Positions 18,801 through 26,975 of a DNA stretch of 49,313 bases are shown here, piece after piece. The stretch spans positions 1-49,313 of the forward strand of contig CAYULH010000028.1 in NCBI GenBank assembly GCA_964445645.1, given 5' to 3'. This DNA comes from Aureispira sp964445645. Its GTDB lineage: Bacteria; Bacteroidota; Bacteroidia; Chitinophagales; Saprospiraceae. Made by a program: the position numbers and the translations under genes. Position 1 is the first letter of the stretch; each line of letters starts with the position of its first letter. The notes under the pieces are model-generated. The model had not been told where the DNA came from. It did no database searches and worked only from the letters and a program-made list of their open reading frames with translations.

Positions 18801-19571
18801 ATGGCAACAAAATCATCAATAGAATGGACAGAAGTTACGTGGAACCCTGTTACTGGTTGTGATAAAGTCTCAGCAGGATGCAAAAATTGCTATGCAGAAA
18901 GAATGGCTCACCGTCTTATGGCTATGGGGGTTAAACAATACCAAAATGGTTTTGAGCTGAACCTAGCTCCACAAGCCCTCAATACTCCTAGAAGTTGGAA
19001 AACAAAAAAAGTAGTTTTTGTTAATTCTATGAGTGACTTATTTCATGAAAAAGTTCCGCTATCCTATATTCAGCAAGTTTTTCAAGTCATGAATGAAACG
19101 CCTCATATTTATCAAGTATTAACCAAACGCTCCAAAAGATTACTAGAGTTATCTCCCTATTTAAATTGGACGGATAATATTTGGATGGGCGTTTCTGTTG
19201 AGAACCAAACATTTACCCCTAGGATTAAAGACCTACAACAAACGGATGCTAAAGTAAAATTCTTATCTGTAGAGCCTCTTATTGGTCCTATCAAAACTCT
19301 TAGTCTTGATGAAATTGACTGGGTAATTGTTGGTGGTGAGTCTGGTCCAAGAGCTAGAAAGATAAAAAAAGAATGGATTGATTTTGTTAAATTAAGGTGT
19401 CAAGAAACTAACACGCCTTTCTTTTTCAAACAGTGGGGAAAGAAAGAATTTAATGCTAATCCTAATGATAAAACTATAAATACCTCGCACGAACATCATG
19501 CTAAAGGAGGCTGTGAACTTGATGGGCATATTTACAGAGAAATGCCTAAGAGTGTAGCTTTAGCAAAATAA
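18801..19571 (+). CDS. DUF5131 / phage Gp37-Gp68 family three-cysteine protein
   Basis: This 256-residue protein has the hallmark opening of the family: SIEWTEVTWNPVTGC, then a C-x6-C-x2-C cluster at residues 20, 27 and 30 (GCDKVSAGCKNCYAERMAHR). This resembles the iron-sulfur site of radical-SAM-like enzymes such as spore photoproduct lyase. Further conserved blocks are VFVNSMSDLFHE, YQVLTKRSKRL, WMGVSVENQ, KFLSVEPLIGPI, DWVIVGGESGPRAR and FFFKQWGKK. The length is normal for the family. The gene begins one base after the tcmP stop, so the two are translationally linked. The family is carried by phages and mobile islands; neither substrate nor reaction is established as far as I know. Confidence 0.92.
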   Translation: MATKSSIEWTEVTWNPVTGCDKVSAGCKNCYAERMAHRLMAMGVKQYQNGFELNLAPQALNTPRSWKTKKVVFVNSMSDLFHEKVPLSYIQQVFQVMNETPHIYQVLTKRSKRLLELSPYLNWTDNIWMGVSVENQTFTPRIKDLQQTDAKVKFLSVEPLIGPIKTLSLDEIDWVIVGGESGPRARKIKKEWIDFVKLRCQETNTPFFFKQWGKKEFNANPNDKTINTSHEHHAKGGCELDGHIYREMPKSVALAK

Positions 19572-19638
19572 TAATTGAACTTCTTAAACGAAAGAATTAT
19601 ACTAGTTTATGGTTCTGCTCTAACTAGTAGCCCAACAA

Positions 19639-21294
19639 CTAACGCACAATAAATAATTTCTCTCGATACCATTTATTACCATCTTTTAGGCGCAACCAAT
19701 AAACCCCATTAGACAAATGGCTCACATTTAAGGTAGCACTCGTATGCTGCAAAGCAAGTTGCTGCTGCTGAATCAATTGGCCTGTTAGGCTGTAGATTTC
19801 GAGGAGGCCCTGCGCTTGGCTGCTGGCTTCTAGCTCAATAGTGACGGTTTGGTTGGTGGGATTGGGATATAATTTTAGGGCTGCTGGCTTCTCTTTTAGG
19901 GTAGTTGTATTGGTCCATACCGAAAAAGGCAAATTGCAATTGGTGTTGTTCTTGTTTTGGCACCAACGCAAGGTAAATTCTTGCAAATAGATATTGGCAA
20001 TGGTGGCATCGTGAATAATCAAGGTATTTTCATCGTTGCGAAATTCGGCGGCGGTTGTCCAATTGTGCGAGCCTGTAATCACTTGTGGGTCGCTGTTGGC
20101 ATTGCCTGCATCTACAATGGCGTATTTGTGGTGTAGAGCCGTGGGTTGGTTATCGGCCAATAGATTCACGCCCAAGCCTGTTAGGTAACTGTATTCAGAA
20201 CCCGAGTCATTGATGTTTTCCATAATACCATGTTCCAAAATTCCATTTCGGTGAAGATTGAGGATAGCCGTGCCCAAATCATTTCTGGTAAAGGACAACA
20301 AACAAAATTCTACATCATTATTGGCACTATTAAGACTCGATACAATTTCTGAGGTTACATTATCAGAAGGAGAAAAATACAACTCTACTGTGCGGCCTCC
20401 AATATTAAAAAAGTGAGGCGTATTGTTGGTCTTGGCCGATCCTACCCTAGAGTTGGTGGCATTAAAGGTATTGCCCGAGCCACCCCACATTTCATTAAAC
20501 TCTAAGGTGTAAGCATTGGCTAGTGCTTGATCTTGGAGCAGTACAATGTTATTATAATTGGTAAACATATCGGTATAGGTCCAATTGCATGAGCCTGTCC
20601 ACACCCAAGAGCTGTCTACCGATTGGGCATCAATCACTACAAATTTGTTGTGCATCAAATCGGCCATATTTACATAAGCTACAGGAAAATTGGGCTGTCC
20701 ATTGACCAATGCTGCATTGCTGGTAAAGGTGCCTGCATTGGCTAGGTAACGAATCTGCACGCCTCTATTGTGTGCTGCTTTGAGGGCATTGACAATAGCG
20801 GTTCTAGTATTATTAAAAACAGCGACATCAACCGTGTGCTGGGCTTGGTTGATTTTGGTAATAATGGCATTTTCTATATTGCTTCCGCCAAATGCAATCA
20901 CAGGGCTGCCCCCTGTGGAATATTGCGTATCTATTCCCTGATTAAAGAGAATCTGAATTTCGCCTGTAGATTGGGATTGCGTACTGTAATAGCCCTTGCT
21001 GCCCCAAACCGTATCTCTGCCTGTCCAAACAAAGGGCTGCACATAATAAAACTGGGCAGGCTGCAAATTGCTTAGGGTTAAGGAATTATTGCTCTTAGAA
21101 TTGACACCCAAGCCCAATTCTAATGCAGGCGTGACACCATACAGCAATTCCACCTTTCCTTGAGGAGCATTAGCGGCTGTAAACGTGATTTGTTCCCGTT
21201 CAATGGTTTGGGGTTCTAGGGCAAATTCTGAAAAAGATTGAGCAAACGTGGTTGTTACAAAAAAAACAAAAAGACAAAGTAGACGTACAGACAT
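19639..21294 (-). CDS. T9SS-exported phospholipase-D-like protein with two HKD motifs
   Basis: I place the start at the ATG at 21294, which gives 551 residues and a clean signal peptide (MSVRLLCLFVFFVTTTFAQ). In-frame codons upstream lack that signal, and the outermost would lie above the likely promoter. A beta-sandwich of about 110 residues precedes two PLD domains. The first has LMHNKFVVIDA followed by WTGSCNWT; the second has LHHKYAIVDA followed by TGSHNWTTAAEFRND. Both carry the H-x-K-x4-D catalytic pattern, so the enzyme can pair two half-sites. The last about 80 residues (LKLYPNPTNQTVTIEL, LEIYSLTGQLI, LSNGVYWLRLKDG) form a type-A T9SS sorting domain, so the protein should cross the outer membrane. 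Substrate may be phospholipid or nucleic acid. It is divergent from the SBBP gene. Confidence 0.88.
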   Translation of the reverse strand: MSVRLLCLFVFFVTTTFAQSFSEFALEPQTIEREQITFTAANAPQGKVELLYGVTPALELGLGVNSKSNNSLTLSNLQPAQFYYVQPFVWTGRDTVWGSKGYYSTQSQSTGEIQILFNQGIDTQYSTGGSPVIAFGGSNIENAIITKINQAQHTVDVAVFNNTRTAIVNALKAAHNRGVQIRYLANAGTFTSNAALVNGQPNFPVAYVNMADLMHNKFVVIDAQSVDSSWVWTGSCNWTYTDMFTNYNNIVLLQDQALANAYTLEFNEMWGGSGNTFNATNSRVGSAKTNNTPHFFNIGGRTVELYFSPSDNVTSEIVSSLNSANNDVEFCLLSFTRNDLGTAILNLHRNGILEHGIMENINDSGSEYSYLTGLGVNLLADNQPTALHHKYAIVDAGNANSDPQVITGSHNWTTAAEFRNDENTLIIHDATIANIYLQEFTLRWCQNKNNTNCNLPFSVWTNTTTLKEKPAALKLYPNPTNQTVTIELEASSQAQGLLEIYSLTGQLIQQQQLALQHTSATLNVSHLSNGVYWLRLKDGNKWYREKLFIVR

Positions 21295-21379
21295 AAGTTG
21301 AGAATGGATTAAAAACTGCATGGTTGTTGTGAGCATAAAAGCTCCTATTGCAGTTACCAATAAAAGTATAATGCAGTAA

Positions 21380-21387
21380 CAAAGATA
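21380..21387 (-). promoter_or_regulatory. Putative -7 element for the PLD-like gene
   Basis: The minus strand reads TATCTTTG, a perfect TAnnTTTG match, about 85 bp upstream of the chosen ATG at 21294. No clear TTG is present at the expected upstream distance, so only half of the promoter is supported. Confidence 0.4.
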
Positions 21388-21431
21388 CAGTTGCTTTCGT
21401 TGTAATAACATTGTTCTTTGTCTAATTTAGG

Positions 21432-21600
21432 TTAAATACACTGTAAAATAAATTATCAAACATTTTTAAGCGAGCCTTTTTGCACTCTTGGGCGTTAGAT
21501 ACTCGCCTTTGTAGCTAAGGCTACAAGGCTGCGTTCTGCCTTCAAGAGCACTAAAAATTCTCTGTAAAAACATTCACTTACTTAATTTACAGTGTATTAA
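21432..21600. repeat. MITE/REP-like structured element, copy A
   Basis: The element is bounded by near-perfect inverted repeats: TTAAATACACTGTAAA at 21432-21447 and TTTACAGTGTATTAA at 21586-21600. The inside is highly structured, with a hairpin of CCTTTGTAGC (21506-21515) and GCTACAAGG (21520-21528). Read on the minus strand, the core 21478-21542 runs AAGGC, hairpin, GCGAGTATCTAACGCC, GCAAAA. This aligns block by block with the core of the element at 26579-26771. It fills most of the spacer between the divergent PLD-like and SBBP genes and contains no plausible gene. It is either a non-autonomous mobile element or a dispersed REP-like repeat. Confidence 0.65.
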
Positions 21601-21627
21601 ATATTTTTGATTAATCCCTGTTCATTT

Positions 21628-23292
21628 ATGCGCTTCACCTACTCGTCCTTTATTCTTGCTTGTTGCCTATTCTGCCTCAACTGCTCGGCTTCACTATTGG
21701 CCCAACCCATGCAAACCCAATGGATTTCTACCATTGGTGGCAATCAATTTGAAGAAAACAACAGCTTGGCTCAAGCTCCTTGTGGCGATATTTACACCGT
21801 TGGTTTTTTTCAAGACCGTTTTGGTGCTTTAACTAGCTTTGGGCAAGATAGAGAAGATGGTTTTATCACCAAATACAACGATCAGGGGGTCTTGCAATGG
21901 GTCCAACAATTGCATGGGACGAGCACTGACCGCATCAATGGGATTGCTATTACGGATGATAATTCGATTTTTATTGTAGGCGAATTTAGAAATACCTTGT
22001 ATTATAACAATGATAGTTTGGTGAGTGAAGGGAGATTGGATGTGTTTGTGGCCAAATTGGACAGCAGTGGGCAATTTCAGTGGGCATTTAGTGCAGGAAG
22101 CAGCCAAGATGATAGCGCACATGATATTGATGTGTTGAGCAATGGCAACTTGGTCTTGACAGGCTATTTTCAGATGGAATTGCCTTGGGGCCCCGATACC
22201 CTCCGAACCACCACTTCCAGAGATGTGTTTGTGAGTAGCTTTGCGCCTGATGGCACCGCCTTATGGGCCAGTGTTTTGAGTGGTCCGGGGGTAGATGAGA
22301 GCAATTCGATTGCAACCGATAGCAGCAATTGCTTGTATATTATGGGTTCGTTCAGAGATTTTCTTTATCCCAATGGCAATGTTGTTCAATCGGAGGGCGG
22401 TGTGGATGCTTTTTTGGCCAAGTATGACAGTGCAGGCCAATTGTTGTGGGCCGAAATCATGGGTGGCCCTGCTGGCGACCAAGGCCGCTATGTGACGGTA
22501 GATGCCGAGCAAAATGTCATTGCAGGGGGCTGGCTCAGTTCTTATTTGTCTATTCCGAGCAGCCTGACTTTTGTAGTGGGAGATAGAGAGGAAGATGCCT
22601 TTGCTGTCAAGTATCGCCCCAATGGCAACCTCGTTTGGGCCAAAGTGATTGGGGGTACTTTTGATGAGCGCATCTACGCCATTGATACCGACGAAAACGG
22701 CGACATTTATTTCATGGGTACGCTAGATAGTTTGTTGGTACTCAATAGGGATTCGTTACGCAATCGCCACCTCAATCGCCCTACAGATATTTTTGTACTC
22801 AAATATGACTCTACAGGCAATTATAAGTGGGGCCAAACGCTTGGGCATTATTACAATGATTTTTGTTATGATTTTATAGTGTCCAATAGTAGTACATTAT
22901 ACATTGCAGGAAGCTATCAAGACACCTCTATCTTTATCAACGATACGCTCATCAGTGATTTTGGCTACGATATTTTTGTTGCTAAATTTAGTATGGATAC
23001 CAGTTTGAGTATTCCATTACTCCCCCCTGCTGCCCCTACGCTCGATGCCCATTTATTTCCCAATCCAAGTAGTAATCAAAGTCTTTTGACAGTAGAGTTA
23101 GACAGAGCTTCTGAACTTGATATTATTATTTGCAATGCCTTGGGGCAAATTGTACACCAGCATACTACGGCTGTACTTGCTCGTGGCAGCCAACAAATCG
23201 CCCTCACCAGACAAGATTGGCCGGCTGGAAGCTATTTTGTTACGGTACAAAGCAGCACTAGGGCAAGTGTCCTTACTTGGGTATTGGAGTAA
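21628..23292 (+). CDS. T9SS-exported SBBP (beta-propeller) repeat protein
   Basis: I start at the ATG at 21628, which gives 554 residues and a signal peptide (MRFTYSSFILACCLF onward, ending near SLLAQ). A TTG lies upstream in frame but would add residues before the signal. The body contains about seven SBBP-type repeats of about 60 residues with the pattern D-x-F-(V/L)-x-K-x-D-x-x-G-x-x-x-W (TKYNDQGVLQW, AKLDSSGQFQW, AKYDSAGQLLW, VKYRPNGNLVW, LKYDSTGNYKW). This predicts a beta-propeller of the kind common in secreted Bacteroidota proteins. The C-terminus (AHLFPNPSSNQSLLTVEL, IICNALGQIV, AGSYFVTVQSS) is a T9SS sorting domain. The role is unknown; surface binding or matrix function is likely. 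Confidence 0.9.
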   Translation: MRFTYSSFILACCLFCLNCSASLLAQPMQTQWISTIGGNQFEENNSLAQAPCGDIYTVGFFQDRFGALTSFGQDREDGFITKYNDQGVLQWVQQLHGTSTDRINGIAITDDNSIFIVGEFRNTLYYNNDSLVSEGRLDVFVAKLDSSGQFQWAFSAGSSQDDSAHDIDVLSNGNLVLTGYFQMELPWGPDTLRTTTSRDVFVSSFAPDGTALWASVLSGPGVDESNSIATDSSNCLYIMGSFRDFLYPNGNVVQSEGGVDAFLAKYDSAGQLLWAEIMGGPAGDQGRYVTVDAEQNVIAGGWLSSYLSIPSSLTFVVGDREEDAFAVKYRPNGNLVWAKVIGGTFDERIYAIDTDENGDIYFMGTLDSLLVLNRDSLRNRHLNRPTDIFVLKYDSTGNYKWGQTLGHYYNDFCYDFIVSNSSTLYIAGSYQDTSIFINDTLISDFGYDIFVAKFSMDTSLSIPLLPPAAPTLDAHLFPNPSSNQSLLTVELDRASELDIIICNALGQIVHQHTTAVLARGSQQIALTRQDWPAGSYFVTVQSSTRASVLTWVLE

Positions 23293-23314
23293 ATAGCAAG
23301 TTTCTATCAAACGA

Positions 23315-23348
23315 AAAACCTCTCTTAACTTGTGCTAAGAGAGGTTTT
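23315..23348. terminator. Bidirectional hairpin terminator
   Basis: A perfect 13-bp stem joins AAAACCTCTCTTA (23315-23327) and TAAGAGAGGTTTT (23336-23348), with an 8-nt loop. It lies between the convergent SBBP gene and the 108-aa gene, with T-rich ends on both strands. Confidence 0.75.
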
Positions 23349-23379
23349 GTAGTATCATTATAACAAAAAAAGAACAATA

Positions 23380-23706
23380 CTAGCGATACAAGAAACGAGG
23401 TAATTGTAACACGGGTAATCCTTCCTTACTTTTGTCCAAAATAAATTTTAGCAACTGTACATCAGGCAACAAATCATCTTCTTCTTGAAATTCTTTTTGA
23501 TCTTCTTTGTTGGGTTGTGCTTGTTTGGAGGGGCTAGACTGAACCATGCCACTATTTCTATCTTTTTGTAGGGTAGGATAACTAATAGATTGCTGAGCCT
23601 TGTAACTTTGTAAAGTAACCGATCGAGTTTGCAAGAACCAATACGAACTTCCACTGAGTAACAACAAGAGTGGCAATAAAATATGTTGTAGTGAAAGAGT
23701 CTTCAT
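23380..23706 (-). CDS. Small single-pass membrane or exported hypothetical protein
   Basis: This 108-residue frame starts at ATG. It has a hydrophobic N-terminus (residues 7-24), then a polar, lysine/glutamine/glutamate-rich linker and an acidic stretch (EFQEEDDLLPD). I recognise no family. The hydrophobic segment, the ATG start and its placement just beside a terminator support a real gene, but such short proteins are uncertain without homologs. It may be co-transcribed with the 150-aa gene about 115 bp upstream. Confidence 0.5.
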   Translation of the reverse strand: MKTLSLQHILLPLLLLLSGSSYWFLQTRSVTLQSYKAQQSISYPTLQKDRNSGMVQSSPSKQAQPNKEDQKEFQEEDDLLPDVQLLKFILDKSKEGLPVLQLPRFLYR

Positions 23707-23821
23707 AATTAAGTAATTCGTTTAGCAGGGAAATAGTGTCAAATTTTAGTCTGGTTATAAATATACGTACAAAATTTTGAGATAAATAGTTTCCTTTTAC
23801 CTTTTTAAAGTTAAAATTCAC

Positions 23822-24274
23822 TTAATATTCTACCTCATTGGCAGCCTCTACCAATAATTCTATATTAGCCAATGCTTTTTTGTAGTTATCGGTATAGATA
23901 GGCTCCGTTTCAATGGTTTGGAGTTGCTGTTCAAAAAAAGGTAGCACCGTCTTGAGGCGCTCTTGATTATCTAAGGTAGTTTCAAAAACAATTTCTTTGA
24001 GTGCTTCTACATCTTCGGGCGAATTGATCTCAATCAAACCAGCATTGATAGCCCGTTTGAGCCGTGGTTCGTTGAGCCCCTCAATACAAATGGTAAAAGT
24101 ATCGAGTGTAATCATTATCAAACTAAACGCATAAGGGCTACGCAAATCATTTTGTTGCACCTTTTTCCAAAATAGAGGCGTATCTTGGGTCAAGTCTTTC
24201 TGATAACCAAAGGGACTTAGTAAACCTTCTAATTGTTCTAATGTTTTTTCTATATTCATAGGAAAATGCGACAT
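23822..24274 (-). CDS. Hypothetical cytoplasmic protein, 150 aa
   Basis: The frame starts with MSHFPMNIEKTLEQLEGLLSPF; the second ATG (residue 6) could equally be the start. It has no signal peptide or membrane segment. The sequence mixes beta-like segments (SLIMITLDTFTICIEGL) and acidic helices (SPEDVEALKEIVFETTL), and I do not recognise a family. Composition and codon use fit a genuine gene of this genome. Confidence 0.65.
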   Translation of the reverse strand: MSHFPMNIEKTLEQLEGLLSPFGYQKDLTQDTPLFWKKVQQNDLRSPYAFSLIMITLDTFTICIEGLNEPRLKRAINAGLIEINSPEDVEALKEIVFETTLDNQERLKTVLPFFEQQLQTIETEPIYTDNYKKALANIELLVEAANEVEY

Positions 24275-24573
24275 TTATGACAATGGATTGATGGACGCAA
24301 CATACAAAAAATTCTTATAGTTAAATCTATAGCTACCTTACAAAATAGAAGCTATTCTAGCTTTACTTAAATTATATGGTTGGCTTGTACAATAACACTT
24401 TACGAATAGTTGCAGGAATATTTAAACAACTTCAACAATAAAAATACTATTTTTGGCTCAATTTTATGATAAGATGTACCAACTGTACTACCCAATTGAC
24501 CGCTTTTAAGCAAAATACAGGGCATTGATTGGGCTAGGCAACTACTTAATTTTCATTTGATTTTACTAAGCAC
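24275..24573. other. Intergenic spacer without visible gene
   Basis: This 299-bp stretch separates the divergent 150-aa gene and the TPR gene. It is AT-rich and stop-rich in all frames, and I see no RNA gene, strong hairpin or good TAnnTTTG promoter in it. Confidence 0.5.
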
Positions 24574-25614
24574 GTGGCTCGTTTTTTACTTTGTCTTTTA
24601 TTTTGGGGTTATACTATAATGTTGATTGCTCAAGTGCATTTAACCACCCCTCTGGAGATTTTAACCTTTATGGAGGCTTCTCCAACTACCTATGAATTTG
24701 AACAACTCTACGGTAATCCTCCTCGCAAAAATCGTACTATCCTCCCTCACGGAACGTACATAAATATGGTAGAGGGCAAAGAATATCAAGTGGAGTATAA
24801 AAGTGCCTATTCTGAAGAACAAAAAGCCCTATTTGCAACTGCCAATGACTTGCTCAATACAGAAACACCTTCGTACAAAAAGGCTCGAAAACTTTATCAC
24901 AAAATCCTCAAAGCACATCCTGAAGACGCTTCCTTACACACCTTGATTGGCACTACTTATTATGAAGAACAACAGTGGAAAAGTGCTCAAAATTGGCTCA
25001 ACAAAGCTATTCAGCTCAACCCCATTGATTATAAAGCCTATTGGCTCTTAGGAGAGCTGTTTTTGGAACAACAACAAGTAGATACAGCACTCTACACCCT
25101 TACTCTAGCACATTTATTCAATAGAAATCACCCTCGTTTGCTCAAACGCTTGGTGGATGTATATGCAGCACAAAACAAAACATACTACAGAAATTGGGGC
25201 TTTGATCCCTTGATGCATCTGTACAAAGATGGCGAAACCATTGTGATTAGTGCCGATGGAATTTGGCTTACCTATGGCCTTTATAAAGCCGTATGGGAAT
25301 ACGATACGGATTATAATTACATCAAATCTCAACAATCGGTTACCGATTATCTGTTCCAACAAGAAATAGAAGCTGCTATAGGCACTTACATGACCTACAC
25401 AGAACTCAAAGAGGATGACCCACGCAATTACCCTGCAATGAATGCTCTAGGGCGTTGTTTGGACCAAGAACTAGTAGAGGAGTTTGTATTTTATGAAATC
25501 TTGCTGGTCGATCGCCCTTCCTTGGCCTATCATCTCACTCCACAATTTATGGAACGCATCATGCAATATATCCATGTTATTCGTTCTATGGATTATGTTA
25601 TCGACCAAGATTAA
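24574..25614 (+). CDS. Exported TPR protein
   Basis: This 346-residue protein starts at GTG. That start supplies the signal peptide (ARFLLCLLFWGYTIMLIAQV); the only nearby ATG (residue 16) would cut into it. Residues about 85-190 hold TPR units (NDLLNTETPSYKKARKLYHK, ASLHTLIGTTYYEEQQWKSA, YKAYWLLGELFLEQQQVDTA). The C-terminal half (about 200-340) is a conserved-looking domain with YYRNWGFDPLMHLYKDGE, which I cannot name. TPR arrays mediate protein-protein contact in the periplasm. It converges on the ECF sigma gene with a probable shared terminator. Confidence 0.82.
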   Translation: MARFLLCLLFWGYTIMLIAQVHLTTPLEILTFMEASPTTYEFEQLYGNPPRKNRTILPHGTYINMVEGKEYQVEYKSAYSEEQKALFATANDLLNTETPSYKKARKLYHKILKAHPEDASLHTLIGTTYYEEQQWKSAQNWLNKAIQLNPIDYKAYWLLGELFLEQQQVDTALYTLTLAHLFNRNHPRLLKRLVDVYAAQNKTYYRNWGFDPLMHLYKDGETIVISADGIWLTYGLYKAVWEYDTDYNYIKSQQSVTDYLFQQEIEAAIGTYMTYTELKEDDPRNYPAMNALGRCLDQELVEEFVFYEILLVDRPSLAYHLTPQFMERIMQYIHVIRSMDYVIDQD

Positions 25615-25635
25615 TCTATATAGACACCAAAAACA

Positions 25636-25677
25636 AAAATCTGCCTATTGCCATAAGCAACAGACAGAATTTTGTTT
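25636..25677. terminator. Probable shared terminator between convergent genes
   Basis: An imperfect stem pairs AAAAATCTG near 25637 with CAGAATTTT near 25668, with an inner GC...GC pair. It sits between the TPR stop at 25614 and the sigma-factor stop at 25722. Confidence 0.4.
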
Positions 25678-25721
25678 CCTATTTGTACTAATTTACTTAG
25701 CCTATTTGTATATAACTGCTC

Positions 25722-26249
25722 TTATGCAGTGCGCTCAATGGCACCGGGATAACTAGCTAATACATTAGCTTTAAGCTCTTTTCTTGCAAAAAAGATACGA
25801 CTCTTGATAGTTCCTAATGGCAAATCCAATTGATCTGCAATCTCTTGATACTTATATCCATAATAGTGCATCAAAAATGGTACTCTAGTATTATCCTCTA
25901 GTCGGTTAACAATTTCTTTGAGTTCCTTCATCATAATAGAGGAATCTGCATCATTCAAAATGGCTGGCCCACCTGAATTAAGATAGTATTGATTATCTGT
26001 AGAATCCAAAATGGTATTCTTCTTAACTTTCTTACGATAATTATTGATAAAAATATTGCGCATGATGGTAAACATCCATGCCTTGATATTAGTCCCTACC
26101 TTAAACTTATCCTGATTGACTAACGCTCTGTAAGCAGTCTCCTGATACAAATCTTTTGCATCCTCCATGTTTCGCGTTAGTTTAAGTGCGAAGTTGGTTA
26201 GAATATGCTCAAGTTTGTAAATTTCAGTGCTAAAGTTAATAGTTGTCAT
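25722..26249 (-). CDS. ECF-type RNA polymerase sigma factor
   Basis: This 175-residue protein has sigma region 2 at about residues 10-75 (NFALKLTRNMEDAKDLYQETAYRAL, then the KAWMFTIMRNIFINNYRKK block for -10 recognition and melting). Sigma region 4 lies at about 110-165 (RVPFLMHYYGYKYQEIADQLDLPLGTIKSRIFFARKEL), with the helix-turn-helix that reads -35 DNA. The length is typical of Bacteroidota ECF sigma factors. No FecR-like or other anti-sigma gene is adjacent, so control must act elsewhere. Its own promoter matches the primary sigma consensus very well. Confidence 0.95.
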   Translation of the reverse strand: MTTINFSTEIYKLEHILTNFALKLTRNMEDAKDLYQETAYRALVNQDKFKVGTNIKAWMFTIMRNIFINNYRKKVKKNTILDSTDNQYYLNSGGPAILNDADSSIMMKELKEIVNRLEDNTRVPFLMHYYGYKYQEIADQLDLPLGTIKSRIFFARKELKANVLASYPGAIERTA

Positions 26250-26296
26250 GTATTGAATAATTTTAGTGACACTCGCAATATTGCTTGTTGTTTAAA

Positions 26297-26328
26297 CAAA
26301 TATACGAATCAATTAAACAAAAAGCAAA
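26297..26328 (-). promoter_or_regulatory. Bacteroidota-type promoter of the ECF sigma gene
   Basis: The minus strand reads TTTG (26328-26325), 20 bp, then TATATTTG (26304-26297). This matches both elements and the spacing of the Bacteroidota primary-sigma consensus. The leader to the ATG at 26249 would be about 40 nt. Confidence 0.75.
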
Positions 26329-26578
26329 TTTTTGTTGAACTTTCGTTAAACAAAAGATAAACAAAAATAGATGTCAGTACATCTAAATCACATACAATCA
26401 ATTGAAAAACAACATTTTAACAAAAAATCAAAAAAAGTGTTAATTTTTTCTAAATTTTGTTTTGTTCAAGTTGTTTAACCTAAATAGAACAATTTAGCAC
26501 ATAAAATTCTCTCCAGAGCAGCTACCTTAAATGCCTCCATACAATTATCCTTAGCTACTTGTCAATTGATTTAAGGTA

Positions 26579-26771
26579 TTTTTAAGTAGGTGCAAAAAAG
26601 AAACCGTACAACCGAGCTTGCGAGCTCACGAAGTAATAAAAAAGGAGAGATTTTGGTCTAGATCAAGGCGAAAAACAAAGCTGTAACGGGTTACAGCGCG
26701 TATTTTCAACGCCGAGCTAGGGCAAAAGAATCGTTTTTTAGTCCGTTTACTTTTTTAAGACTACTTAAAAC
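26579..26771. repeat. MITE/REP-like structured element, copy B
   Basis: The ends are imperfect inverted repeats of about 30 bp: TTTTAAGTAGGTGCAAAAAAG from 26580 and, on the other strand, TTTTAAGTAGTCTTAAAAAAG from 26770. The core at 26665-26727 reads AAGGC, a GCTGTAA/TTACAGC hairpin (26680-26697), GCGTATTTTCAACGCC and GGGCAAAA. These are the same blocks in the same order and at nearly the same distances as copy A at 21478-21542. It lies between the ECF sigma promoter and the tRNA operon terminator. No plausible gene is inside. Confidence 0.65.
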
Positions 26772-26810
26772 TGAAATAGTCTAGAAAACAGAACAACATT
26801 CGCCCCACAC

Positions 26811-26852
26811 CCACAAAAAAAAAAGGATTAGCTCCAAAAAGCTAATCCTTTT
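26811..26852 (-). terminator. Rho-independent terminator of the tRNA operon
   Basis: A 13-bp perfect stem joins AAAAGGATTAGCT (26821-26833) and AGCTAATCCTTTT (26840-26852). It is followed on the minus strand by a long T run (complement of the A tract around 26813-26824). It lies about 20 bp beyond tRNA-Pro. Confidence 0.85.
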
Positions 26853-26871
26853 AAATTTTAAAAATTTTCAG

Positions 26872-26946
26872 TCGGGGTTGCAGGATTCGAACCTGCGGCC
26901 CCCTGCTCCCAAAGCAGGTGCGCTAACCGGACTGCGCCAAACCCCG
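26872..26946 (-). tRNA. tRNA-Pro (TGG)
   Basis: On the minus strand the acceptor stem CGGGGTT pairs with AACCCCG. The anticodon arm CCTGC-TTTGGGA-GCAGG carries anticodon TGG, and the T arm contains GGTTCGAATCC. Length is 75 nt including discriminator A. CCA is not encoded, unlike in the neighbouring tRNA-Ser. Confidence 0.95.
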
Positions 26947-26975
26947 AAAAGAGTGATAAAATCAACTCTAAAAAG

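Noticed and set aside
19600..19629. Inverted repeat TACTAGTT / AACTAGTA between the DUF5131 and PLD-like genes
   Set aside because: The arms are only 8 bp with a 14-nt loop and no T run, too weak to call a terminator or attachment site.
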